A stretch of DNA of 64,000 bases from Eonycteris spelaea (lineage: Eukaryota > Chordata > Mammalia > Chiroptera > Pteropodidae). The DNA is taken from contig PUFA01000084.1 of assembly GCA_003508835.1 (NCBI GenBank), forward strand, positions 2,728,001-2,792,000. Reading direction: 5' to 3'. The notes under the pieces were generated by a model, which saw only the letters and a program-made list of their open reading frames with translations, ran no database searches and was not told where the DNA came from. Made by a program: the position numbers and the translations under genes. Below are positions 1 to 11,971 of the stretch, piece by piece (positions within the stretch are counted from its first letter, which is position 1; each line of letters begins with the position of its first letter).

Positions 1-38
1 CCATTCCTTAAGCACTTCAGGAACATCGCTCCTTCCAG

Positions 39-262
39 CAGTGATCCCCAACATTTTTGACACCAGGGACTGGTGCTCCTATGAGACTCTAATGCCTGAT
101 GATCTGAGATGGAACTGAGGTAGTGATGCTAGCGCTGGGGAGTGGCTGCAAATACAGATGAAGCTTACCTAGCTTGCCCGCCACTCACTTCCTGCTGTAT
201 GTCCTGGTTCCTAAAAGGCTATGGACCTGTACCGGTCTGTGGCCTGGGGATGGTGACTTCTG
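39..262 (+). mobile_element. Internally deleted hAT DNA transposon
   Basis: Both ends of a common mammalian hAT element are visible. The left end reads CAGTGATCCCCAACATTTTT and continues to an ACCAGGGACTGG block. The right end is the reverse-complement type GTCTGTGGCCTGGGG...CTTCTG. Between them lies recognisable interior (TGATGATCTGAGATGGAACT, then GTGGCTGCAAATACAGATG). The copy is about 224 bp and has no transposase frame, so it is non-autonomous. The 8-bp flanks (31-38 and 263-270) agree at only four positions, as expected of an old insertion. I am unsure of the family name. A 72-codon frame crosses it and is not a gene. Confidence 0.75.
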
Positions 263-3200
263 GTTTAGAGCTTGGAAAAGTTGACTTTAAAGTTGTAGTT
301 ACTTTCTACAGGTACTTTCTGAGGATTCAGTGTCAGGTAGACTATGCAACTTTTGGGTGAGGGAAATTTCAACTTCTATCTGTATCCATCTCCATTTGAA
401 ATAATTGGGCAACACAAAGAAGTGACCATTTTGTGGGCATCGGGACATGTGATTGTTTACCTGGAGTGCCTGTATCACACGAAGTGGCAGGGCTCTCCTC
501 TGAATACGGTGTTGTGTGTCCAGCTCTTTTCTCACAGTGAATCAAGGGCCAGGCTCAGTTTGTCTGTCTTACAAACAGGAATATTTTATGTAGGAGGGCC
601 GTTGGCACACTCCACATATGCCTGGCACAAACAGACAGACAGAACGGAGTGCTGCTAATAGGCACGTCTGTAGTGAAATGCGCCCAAAACGCACATGTTT
701 CCTCATAACAAAATATGTATAGCACTACAAACATATGTATGACAGAGTAATAGTGAAACTTTATAAATTCCCATAATAAAGAGTAACAAATTGTATTAGT
801 ATATACCTTTATTATCAGAAAAAGTACGTGGACTTTTTACTTACAAACAAATAAACATCTGAGAGGTACTTGAAAGAAACTTTATCGCCTTGAATTGACG
901 TTTTGCTGTATTCTCCATTCAGTTTCTTCCCACCAATTCCTCAGTCTGTCTTGGATTGAGCATTTCAAAAAAAGCAAAGTAACAATACCTTTCATATTGG
1001 TATTCTACAGCACTTTACTATTTCCTAAGAGCTTTATTTCCCCCCACGTGTATTATCCGTTTGTCAGCAGTCTTACTTGGCTGGTGAGTAAGTGAGCATG
1101 TTTGTGTAAATATATGTGGGAGATGAGAGTTTGGTCAGTGGGTCTAATGTCAAGTTCATGTAAAATTCCTAAAAATGAGCATGTTGTGTCGTTTATATGT
1201 CTCATTATTCGATTTGCTTGTTTGAAAAGCACTCCTATGTATTGCCTCATTTTCAGTTTTCAGAACACGCTGACTGAAGGATTATGTTTCTACTGTCCTC
1301 TCACCTAACCCCTTATTCCGTGTTTGTGAGTTTATAGTTTTCCTCTCAATAGTACAGAATTTCTCCCCAGAGGATACGAATGCCACATTACCCACATGAT
1401 AACAAAAATATTGGTACTATAATTATTTGTATCTTCAAGGAGCTCTAAGTGAATAGGATCTCTTATAGGCCTGGGGTCAGAACAATTTGAGAAGAAATGA
1501 AAGGAAAACTGGTACTAAAATTCGATCTTAGTGGTGATAATGGCTAAGTTACCAGCCGTAGCTTTGGATCTGTTAGCCATGTGGGTTTGCTGATACCAAC
1601 CCCTAATTTGGAAGACATTGCCTGCTGAGTATGGCAGGACTGGGCCTTGGTAGCACACCTGCATGACTAATAACAGCAAAGAGAAGTCAAGGAGGCTTTG
1701 ATCTTGATGGTTAGGCCCCTTCCCAAAATGAGAAGTCAACGGAGCCAATTGTCTGTTATTCCTCCAAAACTCAATTATCAGGTAAGCCCCATCACGTACC
1801 CAGGGGCAAGAAGTGAAAGGACAGAGAGAAGCTAGGAGTGTGCTTAGGGAGAATCTCCCCATTTGGAAATGAGGAGCAGAGAAAAGGCATTCCTCTCTAA
1901 CTATATTTATCTAACTTATCATATGATCACAAAATAACCTGAAAGATTTGGATCAAGGAACTATGGTACGTCCTCATTCAAAACAAATTTTGCTAAAATT
2001 CAGCAAGGTCTGACTTACAAGGGGTATGTGGTATTTGGATTTTCAGAAGATTGATTTGGATTGGCGTGGAGATGAGCCAGAGATTTACTTTCTGGAGTGC
2101 CTGTATAAATGGATGTTAACTAATCATTTAAATGCATTCTTACCAGTGTCATTCAGACAGTGCTCAGCAGCCGTCTGTCTATTTGTTAACCTGATAAGAA
2201 CCTAAAGACAACTCTTCTGTTGAAGGTCTTTGTACCCTCTGCATAATCAACCAGGATTGAAGACCTGGTGTAAAGAAGAGGGCAGATGGAGTCTCATCTC
2301 CTACCTTCTGGAGCACAGCAAAGGGATGTTATTGAGATATCCTTCCAAGTAGTTTAAATAGAAGTGTCTGGTGGCAAAACGAAAACAAATGGAGAAGCCA
2401 GTGAGATCCACACAGGGGGCTCAGTTTCCTGCTGCCTCCAGGCCTCGTAGGAGAGGCAAGCTGGCACTTGCATGCAGAGGAATGCAGCTCAGTCAGAGAG
2501 GGAGCTATCAGAATTAGAAAGGAGGAGGAGGTGTTGTTCCCTGATCATATTCTAAACTCCTTGGGATTATCTGTCATTGCTTAATCTGTTAGAGGCCAAT
2601 ATAGGGGCAGGTTGAGGAATTGGGCTTTTTGATTCCCAAAGGACTCCAATGTCATTGATCAATCTGATTGGAATATTCCCCCTTAGAAACACCCATTGGG
2701 ACCTCTAAAAATGCAATAATTCCATCCTTGTTGCTTTCTCTGACTGTTCACATTCAAGGGGAAGCTGACGAGAACACACAAACCCGCTGGCATCCTTCAG
2801 GTGCTGTTCCGTTGCACTTTCTCTCTTAGACCCTTGAAGCCTTTTATTAGGTCAGGCTCAATGACCAGAGGCAAAAAATAAGACTGTTTTAACCATGCAC
2901 ACCAAACATTACACATTTGGATGCCAGGAATTTTGTTAAGATGCCTGGAAGCTTAGGAAGGACATTGAAAAGCAGAGAGGCTCTTATTTGCTGTAGTTTT
3001 CTCTCTCTCACTGACTAGTAAATTGCTTGCTATTAAATTAGAAGGGTTAGGAGACCAGAACTCTGGTTTCAAAGATCAGAATGATGTCAAGTATGTCATA
3101 GCACTGACTCACATATCCAAATTTCACTCTTCTCTGTCTTCCAATGAAAAGGGTATATAGGGTAAGGGTGTGATAAACATAATGTGTTACTTTTCCAGGG

Positions 3201-3379
3201 CTTTTGGAGGCTAAGCAAAGTTTTTTACTGTAAACACATGATACTAATGGAAAATAAGGGTAACTTAAAACTTTGCTTGCATATTGTTTGTGATTTTTCT
3301 CTTCCCTGGAAAAAAATACTAGTTATAAGGCCCTTCCACATATACTATCTTATTAAATTTTCAACCTTTCAAAAGAAGA
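263..3379. other. Non-coding stretch, nothing recognised
   Basis: No gene or confidently named repeat was seen. The largest frame is 115 codons on the minus strand (1515-1862). It matches no family I recognise and lies in sequence without exon-like features. The base composition is moderately AT-rich throughout. Confidence 0.5.
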
Positions 3380-3507
3380 ACTGGTTTATTTTTAACCTAA
3401 TCCCTCTATGCCCTTGTTTACATATTGGTAAAATGAGGATAATAATATTAATTTCATAAGCTTGTTATGAGAATGAAATGACATTGTGTCAGCTGCTTAG
3501 TATGTGT
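3380..3507 (+). mobile_element. MIR SINE fragment
   Basis: This is a diverged 3' half of a MIR in forward orientation. The diagnostic GGTAAAATGAGGATAATAAT block is followed by a degenerate version of the MIR line of bases running into CTTGTTATGAGAATGAAATG. MIRs are inactive tRNA-derived SINEs shared by all mammals. Confidence 0.8.
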
Positions 3508-3955
3508 TTCAGTTTGGGTCATCAAGAAGCAGATGTCGAGATGGAATGTGATGTGCAAGCAATTTATTGGGGAAAACATATGAAGGATAGAGAAGGAGAA
3601 AGCAGAGCAGGTGAAAGGAGGCTTGAGATTGCAGTGCTGGTCTGATACCTGTGAATGGATGGAGAATGGGTTGGAAGGGCTTCAGACTGCATGCAATTCT
3701 GAGAATCAGACTAAGCAAAACATTGCCTGCTACAGGAGTCTTGAGCTGGGTAGAAGTCCCAATGCCAGTACTCCTACTGAGTCATTGTCCATTAACAGCC
3801 TGGGTGAAGCATGGCCTCAGTACAAGCACCAGTGGATCCAAAAATGTGGCAGTTGGTGCCTCCCAGTAAGCAGGGCCTCCCTGCAGCACATTGTTGTACC
3901 TCCCTGACCCTCACAACACAGGTGCCTAGAATATAATAAGCAATCGAAATACCTT
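3508..3955. other. Non-coding stretch with short frames
   Basis: Three overlapping short frames (69-98 codons) lie here on both strands. None resembles a known protein. The purine-rich opening with CAATTTATTGGGG resembles some old mammalian repeats, but I cannot name one. Confidence 0.35.
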
Positions 3956-3959
3956 ATGC

Positions 3960-4085
3960 ATTCTTGCTCCCATTTTGTAGGAAAGGAGAGCTGCATTTCC
4001 AATGATAATGTGTGATTCAACTAGGATTACTTGTAACAGAGTTAAGACGTAAACCTACATTTCTGATTCTGAATTGTATGCTGTC
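3960..4085 (-). mobile_element. Probable MIR fragment, reverse
   Basis: The order of blocks CCCATTTTGTAGGAAAGGAG, then TGTGATTCAACTAGGATTA, then TAAACCTACATTTCTGATTC follows a reversed MIR (tail-side ATTTTACAGATGAGG, then the AAGGTCACACAGC and ACCCAGG segments). It is strongly diverged. Confidence 0.45.
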
Positions 4086-4133
4086 AAACACATCACATAG
4101 CTATCTGCCTTTGACAACAGCACTTAATGTATC

Positions 4134-4158
4134 TTTTTTTTTTTTTTTTTTTTTTTTT
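4134..4158. repeat. Poly-T tract of 25 bases
   Basis: An uninterrupted run of 25 T begins right after CACTTAATGTATC. It could be the poly-A tail of a retrocopy on the minus strand, with the body running rightward to about 4485, where CACTTAAATGT loosely echoes the left flank. The adjacent sequence carries no clear AATAAA signal and I do not recognise a parent gene. Confidence 0.7.
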
Positions 4159-4961
4159 GACAAAGTAGACTCTAATTCCAAGATCTACTGGAATCAGGGA
4201 ACAACAAAACCCGACCTTAAGCCCTTGATGTTTTATTGCCTTGCTGCCTTTAAGAAAGCCTCGGTTTATCCCTGTGTGTTTCTTGGGCATGCCCTCAGTT
4301 CTGAAGTGCTTAGGTCTTAGAATTTGAGGCACAGCGAACTCTAAGACCACATCCCAGATCCCAGGAAGGATGTGCCACCCTTGGCTTTAATGTTCAACAT
4401 GCGAAGCTTCTTTTTGCTTGGTGGAGAAGGGTGTGGGTCTCTTCTGGTGCCATATATGTTGGGATATCTTTGCATATAATTTTCACTTAAATGTCCTAAT
4501 GATGTGCCATGTTCTTTCAAACAACTGAAGTCATTTTCTATGGATGATAATCTGTTTTTCAGGGAATAGATTTTAATTTTCTCTTTCTACCTAAAAAAGA
4601 AAAAAACGTTTAGGTATCTGAGTTAACAAGCTCTTTTAAATATCTGAAAAGAGGTTCACTAGATGGAATCTTTTTTCATTTTTGAGAGAGAAGAATGTAG
4701 CATGGCCACTCTCCAGTCAGTGTGTGCTTGGATTACAGCAAGCTAGCTTCTAATTGTCCTAACACATCCAGCTGTATTCCTGGTTCTTGATCCAGAATGG
4801 CAAAAAGAGTAGAATTTGTGTTGTCATGTTTAAATAATTATAATTGCTTACCTTTAAAAATAGAATTAAATGCCCTTGAATTGGGGTATGAGAAATTAAA
4901 TGTGTCCATGCATACACAAAGGTACACATACACATGCGGACATTTTTGGACTGGAGTTATA
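4159..4961. other. Unannotated, possible retrocopy body then unique sequence
   Basis: The first ~330 bases are richer in GC than their neighbours and might be a processed copy of an mRNA 3' end on the minus strand, attached to the T25 tract. An 85-codon minus frame (4093-4350) crosses it but matches nothing I know. The rest is AT-rich, with no call. Confidence 0.3.
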
Positions 4962-5133
4962 CTGGCATTCCTTGGAGATGTTGCAGGCTCCATACTGGAC
5001 CCTCACAATAAAGCAATTACTGCAGTAAAGCGATTTGTAACCTTTTGCTGGTGGAGGGCCTTGCCTTCAGTTTGTAAATATGCAACATCTGTGAAGTACA
5101 ATAAAGCAGGGAGCAATAAAACAAGTATGCCTG
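4962..5133 (+). mobile_element. Tigger-type MITE, copy 1
   Basis: This is a 172-bp non-autonomous pogo/Tigger element. It has terminal inverted repeats (left CTGGCATTCCTTGGAGATG, right AAACAAGTATGCCTG) and is flanked on both sides by TA (4960-4961 and 5134-5135), the target duplication of this superfamily. Internal marks are AATAAAGC repeats and TTTGCTGGTGGAGGGCCTTG. It has no coding capacity. A close relative lies at 5801-5974. Confidence 0.85.
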
Positions 5134-5208
5134 TAACAGGGTGATGGAGAGTGGGGGACAAGCTTGAGAGAAGTCAAGTGCAAATATTATCACCTTCGTG
5201 TGATACTT

Positions 5209-5235
5209 CTGTGATACTTGTGTGAAGTATCACAG
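5209..5235. other. Short perfect hairpin
   Basis: CTGTGATACTT (5209-5219) and AAGTATCACAG (5225-5235) are perfect reverse complements around a 5-base loop. GTGATACTT also occurs just upstream (5200-5208), so the site is a small cluster of one motif in both orientations. No function is implied. Confidence 0.6.
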
Positions 5236-5800
5236 CCCCCTTCTGCTCTCCCCCCCCCTGCTCTGCCATTCCCCATTGGAATGAAACTTTCCAAGATTAT
5301 ATTAGTAAAGACTGAAGCATGTCCTCTTCATTTTATAGACGGTCTAACATAAAAGCTTTAATCCTACTACTACAATGCTCTCAATGGCCCCCAAAGCTGT
5401 TTAGAAACTTTCAGATCACGAGTAACCTGGCAGTATCTTTTCTATTGAGCATATTAAATTTACCATTGGAGTAGGCTTTCTAAGAGGTGGAAATTGGTTT
5501 GTTTATTTGCTCCCTGCCTGTTCAAAAAGGAATTTGAAGTGGGCAGGAGGAAGCGGTCACTCTGTTAACCTGGCAAGGTGTGCTCAACTAACAAATCATT
5601 AAAATGTAGTTGAGGTGAAATTGCATGGCTCTAGAAGAAGACCCCAAAGAACAAACTAGGCCATCTTGGAATTCAATTACTACCTGATGGTCAAATAAAT
5701 GTGTGTTTCTGATCTTTTACTTCCAGCTTACTCAAGAGAGGCCTTAAAACTGAGACTTTTGTGATACTGATCATTTTAGCATTCTTGGCCAAATAAAGTG
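5236..5800. other. Non-coding stretch
   Basis: A short C-run lies near 5250. No gene or named repeat was seen. Confidence 0.4.
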
Positions 5801-5974
5801 CAGGCATACCTTGGAGATATTGCGGGTTTGGTTCCAGACTTCCTCAAAAAGCGAGTATTGCAATAAAGTGATTATATAACCTTTGCTGGTGGAGGATCTT
5901 GCCTTCACTTTGTAAAAAAAGGCAACACCTGTGAGATGCAAGAAAGTAAAGTGCAATAAAGTGAGGTGTGCCTG
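5801..5974 (+). mobile_element. Tigger-type MITE, copy 2
   Basis: This is a 174-bp copy of the same MITE as at 4962-5133, in the same orientation. Its left end, CAGGCATACCTTGGAGATAT, is closer to the ancestral form. Its right end reads AAAGTGAGGTGTGCCTG and is followed by TA (5975-5976). The interior keeps GCAATAAAG blocks and TTTGCTGGTGGAGGATCTTG. There is no transposase. Confidence 0.9.
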
Positions 5975-5976
5975 TA

Positions 5977-6869
5977 CAAGCAGTGCTCTAACAGTAGACC
6001 TACAGAGAGCAACTGAAAAACCAGCACGAGTGATGCAGCAGCCATGGTTGCTGCAGGCAGTAGGGATGCCTCAAGGGATTTGAGGAGAGCGAACACGCAA
6101 TTCAAAGTAAGACTGCTGTTCCCGCGACTTCTTACCTGCATGGCTGTGGCGCATCTTCATTCACTGTGCTGGGCTTGGAATCAGTCCCATCTCTTCAGTT
6201 CAGTCTTGCAGTTCCTGTTTGCTCCAGGAGACTAACAGGATAGGCTGAGGATTTCTTTCTTTAGCCCCTTGCTTTTTTCCCTGGTGTAGTTCCTTTAGCA
6301 TCGTCTGTACAAAAAGCAACATTTTTTTTAAAAAAAAATTTGAACTGAGATGAGAATACAGGAGAATTCCAATGGCAGCAGATGCAAATCACAATACAAC
6401 ACAAATACATCTGTACTCTAGCCACGTGGCCAACTTCAAAGAGCAATATTTCTTGATAATTAAATAGGAAGGTAGTTTCTTGGAGTTCATTTCTAAGGAT
6501 TTAGCCTGTATAATTTATTTATGTGATTTATGCTTACTAAAGAATTTCTTAAATCACTCTGAATTCTAATTTCCTATTCTCTTCCTCTACCATATCCTTA
6601 TATTTTGTCATCAGTCTCGAAAATCATCAACACTTTATTTTCACTGTATGAGAACCAAATGTAAATTAGTTCAACTAACAGGCCATGCACCAAGTTCAAA
6701 TTACCCCCATGATCACCTAAAAGGTTTTAGAGTCACCTTTAAGTCTGGTTTTGGCTTCTTATTTTATATGCCAAAAAAGAGAAATGTATTTAGTCATTTG
6801 AGATTTTTGACATATATAACAAATAGCAAATTAGACATCTGCAAAGATGGATATTATAATAGGTAGATA
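5977..6869. other. Non-coding stretch
   Basis: This contains a T8A9 self-complementary run (6322-6338) and no recognised gene. Frames of 60-78 codons on both strands overlap each other and look random. Confidence 0.4.
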
Positions 6870-6940
6870 TAATGCTTCCCATTTCACACACAGGGAAATC
6901 AAAGCTCAGAGAGGTTATTTCACTGTTCCATGTTTACCAG
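6870..6940 (-). mobile_element. MIR fragment, reverse
   Basis: CCCATTTCACACACAGGGAA followed by AAAGCTCAGAGAGGTTAT matches the well-conserved core of a reversed MIR. Confidence 0.65.
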
Positions 6941-7079
6941 ATAAAACTAAGTCTTAACTCTAACATCTATCTGCTGTTGCTGTTGACTATAACACAGAAG
7001 TGTGTTCTCTATGCATTTGTCCCCACTGTAATTCGTCCTGCCTGCAGTAGCTAGAAAGATATTTTTAAGAAGTAAACCA

Positions 7080-7600
7080 GATAGTCTTTCACTTGATCAA
7101 ATGCTTTCCAAAGGTTTCCCTTTGCATGCAGAATAATATCCAAAATTCTTGCCATGACCTCACCTTAACTATCAATGTGACCTCCTCTTGTACCACCCTT
7201 CTTCACTCTTAACAAACGCAAGTCACACTGGCCTTATTTCTATTCCTTGAACACCCCTAGTTTATTCTTACCTTTGCAGACTTTCATATTTGCTGTTCCC
7301 TCTGCCTAGAAACTGTCTGCTGTGAGGCTTTTGCATTGCTTGCTCCTCCTTGTAATTTGGGTCTCAGTTCAAATGTCATACATCTTTAGAGGTGCATTTG
7401 TCAAATCAAATATCTTTATGATACAAGTTATCAGAAATTATCTTTTTTATTTTATTTGCTCACTTGTGTGTCTATTTCATTCCACCTCTCAAACACACCC
7501 TCAGGTATAAACTCCACAAGAGTTATTTGTCTCGTTTGTCTTTGTGGGCTCCCTAGACATGTAGGACAGGGCTTACGAATCTTATACATTGTAGAGGCTT
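7080..7600 (+). mobile_element. L2 LINE 3' region
   Basis: A long L2 tail in forward orientation. In order it shows: a TTTCCCTTTGCATGCAGAAT-type opening, CCAAAATTCTTGCCATGACC, CACACTGGCCTTATTTCTAT, TGCTGTTCCCTCTGCCTAGA, CAGTTCAAATGTCA, and a final CTCCACAAG...GTAGGACAGGGC block. No reverse transcriptase survives. Frames of 60-70 codons here are chance readings of the repeat. Confidence 0.85.
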
Positions 7601-8444
7601 CATTTCAAAGCAAACTTAATAACTTAACCAATTCTGCACATGCATATAAAATCTTCGGACTTCAGTGAAAAGGGAAATATTAACTTAAACAAGAGAGCTT
7701 TCATGCTATAATGCTGAATGATTGTATACAAAATTATATAGAGTGCTACTGGAAATGTATGCAAAAACTGCAGTGAAACAGACCAAATACAATAATATCC
7801 TCTTTTGCATATTGTTATTTATTTTTGTAATTTTCTACAGAGAGATAATCGGGATAAAGTGACCTTTAAAGCAAACAAATAAAATTTAAAGAAGAAAAGC
7901 TATTTCTCAGTGCTGAAAGGGTTGTTTTCTAAGCTTACTTAGCTTTTTGATGCATGCTATACTAATATCAATCTGTTCTCTAGGTCATATGGCCTCATTC
8001 TTGCACTGTTTCATGTGATGGTTCTGAATTCCTATCTTCAGAATGTATTTCGGTTTATTTATATCTTGTTAGCACTCATCATTGTGTATAATTCTCTAGG
8101 AATGATGTAAATGAGGCAGAGTAAAGTGGAATTATCTCCTTCCACTTTCTAGATAATTCCTAGATGTTTATTGCTGCCTAAGTTTGAATCAGATATTTTT
8201 GGCAACTCAGATCATGGAATTAGAAACCTAAATCATTTTCCCCAAAGGCACAACTTTATTCCTATACTCCTTCCCTCGTATTCACAAATAAGACCCAACA
8301 TCATATATAAAATATATTTTATTGATTTAGATTTGTTTCACTCCTCTAGTTATTGTTATTTTAAACTGCCAATTCTGTTTTATAGATGATTCATTATTCC
8401 TGCTTCCATATTCATCTATTTGCAATGAGATCTTTACTTAATTG

Positions 8445-8446
<2 letters not shown>
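7601..8446. other. AT-rich non-coding stretch
   Basis: No gene or named repeat was seen. Confidence 0.4.

Positions 8447-8483
<37 letters not shown>
8447..8483. repeat. (CT)n microsatellite
   Basis: About 18 uninterrupted TC units. Confidence 0.98.
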
Positions 8484-8486
<3 letters not shown>

Positions 8487-8589
8487 TGTTGAATAGGTTA
8501 GAGTCAAATGTCAAGCGTTTAGGTATTTCTTAGTTAATACTGATTCATTCATTAGCTACCTCCTATGGTTGTCATTGATTAATCAGGCA

Positions 8590-8830
8590 ATCCGCTAATA
8601 TTATAATCTAGTCCTCCTATCTTGATCTTTAACAAGAAGGAGATTATAAGGATGGTGAAAGCACCTTACTAAAATCCAGATAAATTTTACCTACTGCATT
8701 TCTCACATATATAAAATCTTAATGGTTGTGTATGAGAAAAGGTGTTGTGGAAACTCTGAACTGATCTGTTCTTACTGAATCCATTATATTTCTTAATGAT
8801 GGTTGCATTATGTTCTAAGAACCAACACTA
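8590..8830 (-). mobile_element. Possible CR1/L3 LINE RT fragment
   Basis: CCTTACTAAAATCCAGATAA, followed ~80 bases later by TGTTCTTACTGAATCCATTA, resembles the antisense of the CR1-clade reverse-transcriptase segment that encodes a DFSKAF-like motif and the following conserved block. It is heavily decayed with no continuous frame. A translated search would settle it. Confidence 0.4.
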
Positions 8831-11714
8831 AAACTCTTCAGTTCACATGATTCACATTTTCCCTTCTGAAAATGAAGTACTTTGCCTATCTTTGGTCTTC
8901 ATCACTCTTCTGCTTCTCCATTATTTCTTTAAAACCATTCTTAGTAATTAATTTATTCAATTGTGAGGTTTATCAGTACCTCAAGGTTGTAATTTGTCTC
9001 AACAGGAACACTCAGCATCATTTAAAGCAATTGGATATTTTTTTTCCCAATTTCTTTACCCATCTTGAGCTGTATTTCCCTCTGACTAATGTTTATTCTT
9101 TCATTCTCAAAAACATTATTCTCTTTAACAGAGAAGCCATTAAAAATCAAATTTAAATTGTTCTGTTTCTTTTTGTCATTTTTTCAGCATTGTAATCCCT
9201 ATGTTCTATAACAAGAATCTCCTCCTCTATCCTTCTTCTAACAGAGACCTTAATACACTTTTACAGTGATGTGATTTGAGACTTCATCTCATCTTCCCTT
9301 TCTCACTATTTCCCTTCTTTGAATCAGTAGTTCAACAGATCTGTTTATTGCTATATTTAATTCTGTCATTAATCAAATCAGTACATATATTGTGGATTTG
9401 GCTTCAAATAAAGTGTTTTTCTGGGCACTTTTGAGAACATCTAGATTAATAGAACATGGCCTTGTCTTTCATGGAATTCATAAGATTTTCAAACTGCTGT
9501 AGAGCGAGTTTTGCTTTACAGTCTGGATGGTTTTACTGAAGAGACTATTAGTTATTTTTCACCGGTGATTCAGCACTAATGGTAATAGTCACTATAATGC
9601 TTGCAAACACTGTGCCTATTATAAAGTGTACTCATATGCATTATTATATTTGATTTTCTTTACATAGGCTCACAAAGAAATACCCTGCTTATACTCATTC
9701 TACATAGATTTATTAACCTAATGCCTGTATAGCTTTGTGATAATTTTGGGAAAATTTTACAATTTTTTTTAATCCTTCCTATTTTTATACATTCATTATT
9801 TTGGAACTCGTTGATGAGGCATGAGAAAGAAGAGTTAACAACAAGTTTTACATTTGAAACCTTTACATTACACTTTTAACTTCTCCTTAAACATCTCTCT
9901 CTGAACCTACTTGGTGTCATACCTTCTGGTGACTACTTACACCAAAGCCTCCTGCTCAGATTAAAAGTGGAGTGAAGCCCATACCTAACACAGCATGCTA
10001 TGATGGGAGTTGATAGTTGATAGGTGCTGACAATCTGTTTTTTTGTTTGTTTTCTTCATGGGTTTATAAAACATCTCTTCTATAAGTAACCAAGCTTATG
10101 GACAATCTTCAATATAGGTAGATGAAATATATCTTTTTTCTGTCTTTCCCCTAAAGAAAGCATATTAGAACTGAGTGAGTGAGTGTAGACTATTATAGGG
10201 ATAATCTTGACTGAGTCAACCGAAACTTATAACTTTAATTAGTAAGTTAATTTTACACTTAAGACTAATGCTCCAGTAGTCCAGTATTTTGAGAAGTTAA
10301 CCCAAGTCCATTCAAGTGGAAATCTTGGATAGTTTAGGCAGTGGAAATGGAATGGAAAACAGAAGTATTTTCTTCCCCTCAATTCCACTAGGGCAATTAA
10401 ATTGTCTATCAAGTGGAAATGGAAGAATCATGAAGTGTCAAGACCTAATGGTTAAAAAATTATGATTTTTTTCCCATAAAAAGTACAAAGGTTTTAGGGG
10501 GAAAAATGGCAACTTATGCACAGAAGTCCAAATTGTTACTTATTTTGGTGTATTGTCATTCATGTTGCTCATTTGTTAGTTTTGTAATTTTGACTGCTAT
10601 AGCTATATGATAATCAGAAAATTAACCCAGTTAATTTATAAAAATGATGATTAGATAAAGCATAGGTGTAAAGCTCCAGAATTTCAGAAACCTACTGCCA
10701 GGTTGAAGAAACCTAAGAGGGTTTTTCCTCCCATCCCACGTAGGTATCTGCAAATTTCCAGATCATTATGCCAAACACAAGTAAACTCAAAGTACCTCAT
10801 TTCAGGAGGTTTTCATTTTTAATTTACAGCATCCAGACAACAATCATAAAATTTTAGAAATAAAATCGATCAAAGTTATTTTAGAACACATTATTCTCTT
10901 AATCTCTTGGTGGCTCTGAATGAAAAGTTCTCAACCGCTTAGCACTATCTGAGACACTAGGGACTCAGTGGTTGAGAGCACCGAGCTGGCCCACCGCTAA
11001 GGACCTGTCATGCATCATACCGGTGCCAAACAAAGTGTTCAAACAATTCATTGTAAACCGAATAAATCCTGTAGCTACTAATAATTATTTGAGTGTGCCC
11101 TCTGGTTTGTAAGACAGCTGAGATTTTCTTCGGAATTTTCCTGTCAGACGGAGTTGCATTTCCCAGCTACTAGTATATAATTTCATCTAGTGTACATAGG
11201 CATTGCATGGAAGAAATTGAGACAGGCAGTTTGACTCTGCGGATGCCCAGGGACGTCTACTCCAGGCAACATACCATTACATGGTCATGAGACATATAGA
11301 AAAATAACCATTGAGAGGACGACAACATATTTTTCAAACTCTAGGCAAGCAAGCCCAGATGCTTCCTTGGAAAGAATTCTAAAGCTAGCACAACTGCAAA
11401 TGCTTCCTTTTTCAGACTACCAGCATCATGACATTTAAAAATATAAATACACATTAAAGGCTTACTCAAAATGCAGCTGGCTGGTATAAATCAAATGTTT
11501 GGTGATGGCAGAATGTTCTATGGAATATTTTCGCCCATTAGGAGTGACCCATTTTATACTTTCCAGGGTTCTGGTTGGTTTTTTTTTTTTTTCCACTTAA
11601 GAAAATATTTTATTGCCCTCCTCCATATAATTTATTTTCTCTGCATACATATATTGTATATGCAAAGATTTTATTTATATTGATTTAGTCATCTCATTCT
11701 GTATTCACCACACA
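8831..11714. other. Long non-coding stretch, AT-rich
   Basis: This holds no recognised gene. A weak L2-like reverse signal occurs near 9365-9490. Around 10930-11325 the sequence carries about ten CpGs, unusual for this window, but no gene structure was recognised there. The rest is unremarkable. Confidence 0.4.
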
Positions 11715-11850
11715 CTTACTCCAGTCTCTAAAGAACTTTATAATAAACAATGCAGCAAACATTAAGTAGTTAATCCTTAGCATTCTCCTCTAATGTGCCA
11801 TTATTCCAATTTCACAGATGATGAAAGTGAGGTAAAGAAAATAAGATACT
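11715..11850 (-). mobile_element. MIR fragment, reverse
   Basis: CTTTATAATAAACAATGCAG, CATTATTCCAATTTCACAGA and GATGAAAGTGAGGTAAAGAA stand in the order expected for a reversed MIR. Confidence 0.65.
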
Positions 11851-11971
11851 TATAATTTCAGAATAAATAATATTAAATCAAGGAAAATTTGTTTCTTTAA
11901 TATAGCTATTCTAGTTATATATTGCTAGCCTAATTTCAAACTTACATTTTATTCCGATCACTTTGACCCAC

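Noticed and set aside
142..360. A 72-codon plus frame
   Set aside because: Half of it lies within the hAT element's right end; it is non-coding.
1515..1862. A 115-codon minus-strand frame
   Set aside because: No similarity that I recognise, no splice-like or promoter context, and length consistent with chance.
9365..9490. A weak reversed L2-like segment
   Set aside because: Only scattered short matches, below what I would annotate without an alignment.
10960..11000. A possible tRNA-like SINE promoter (GTGGTTGAGAGCACCGAGC)
   Set aside because: No B-box, body or tail follows at the expected spacing.
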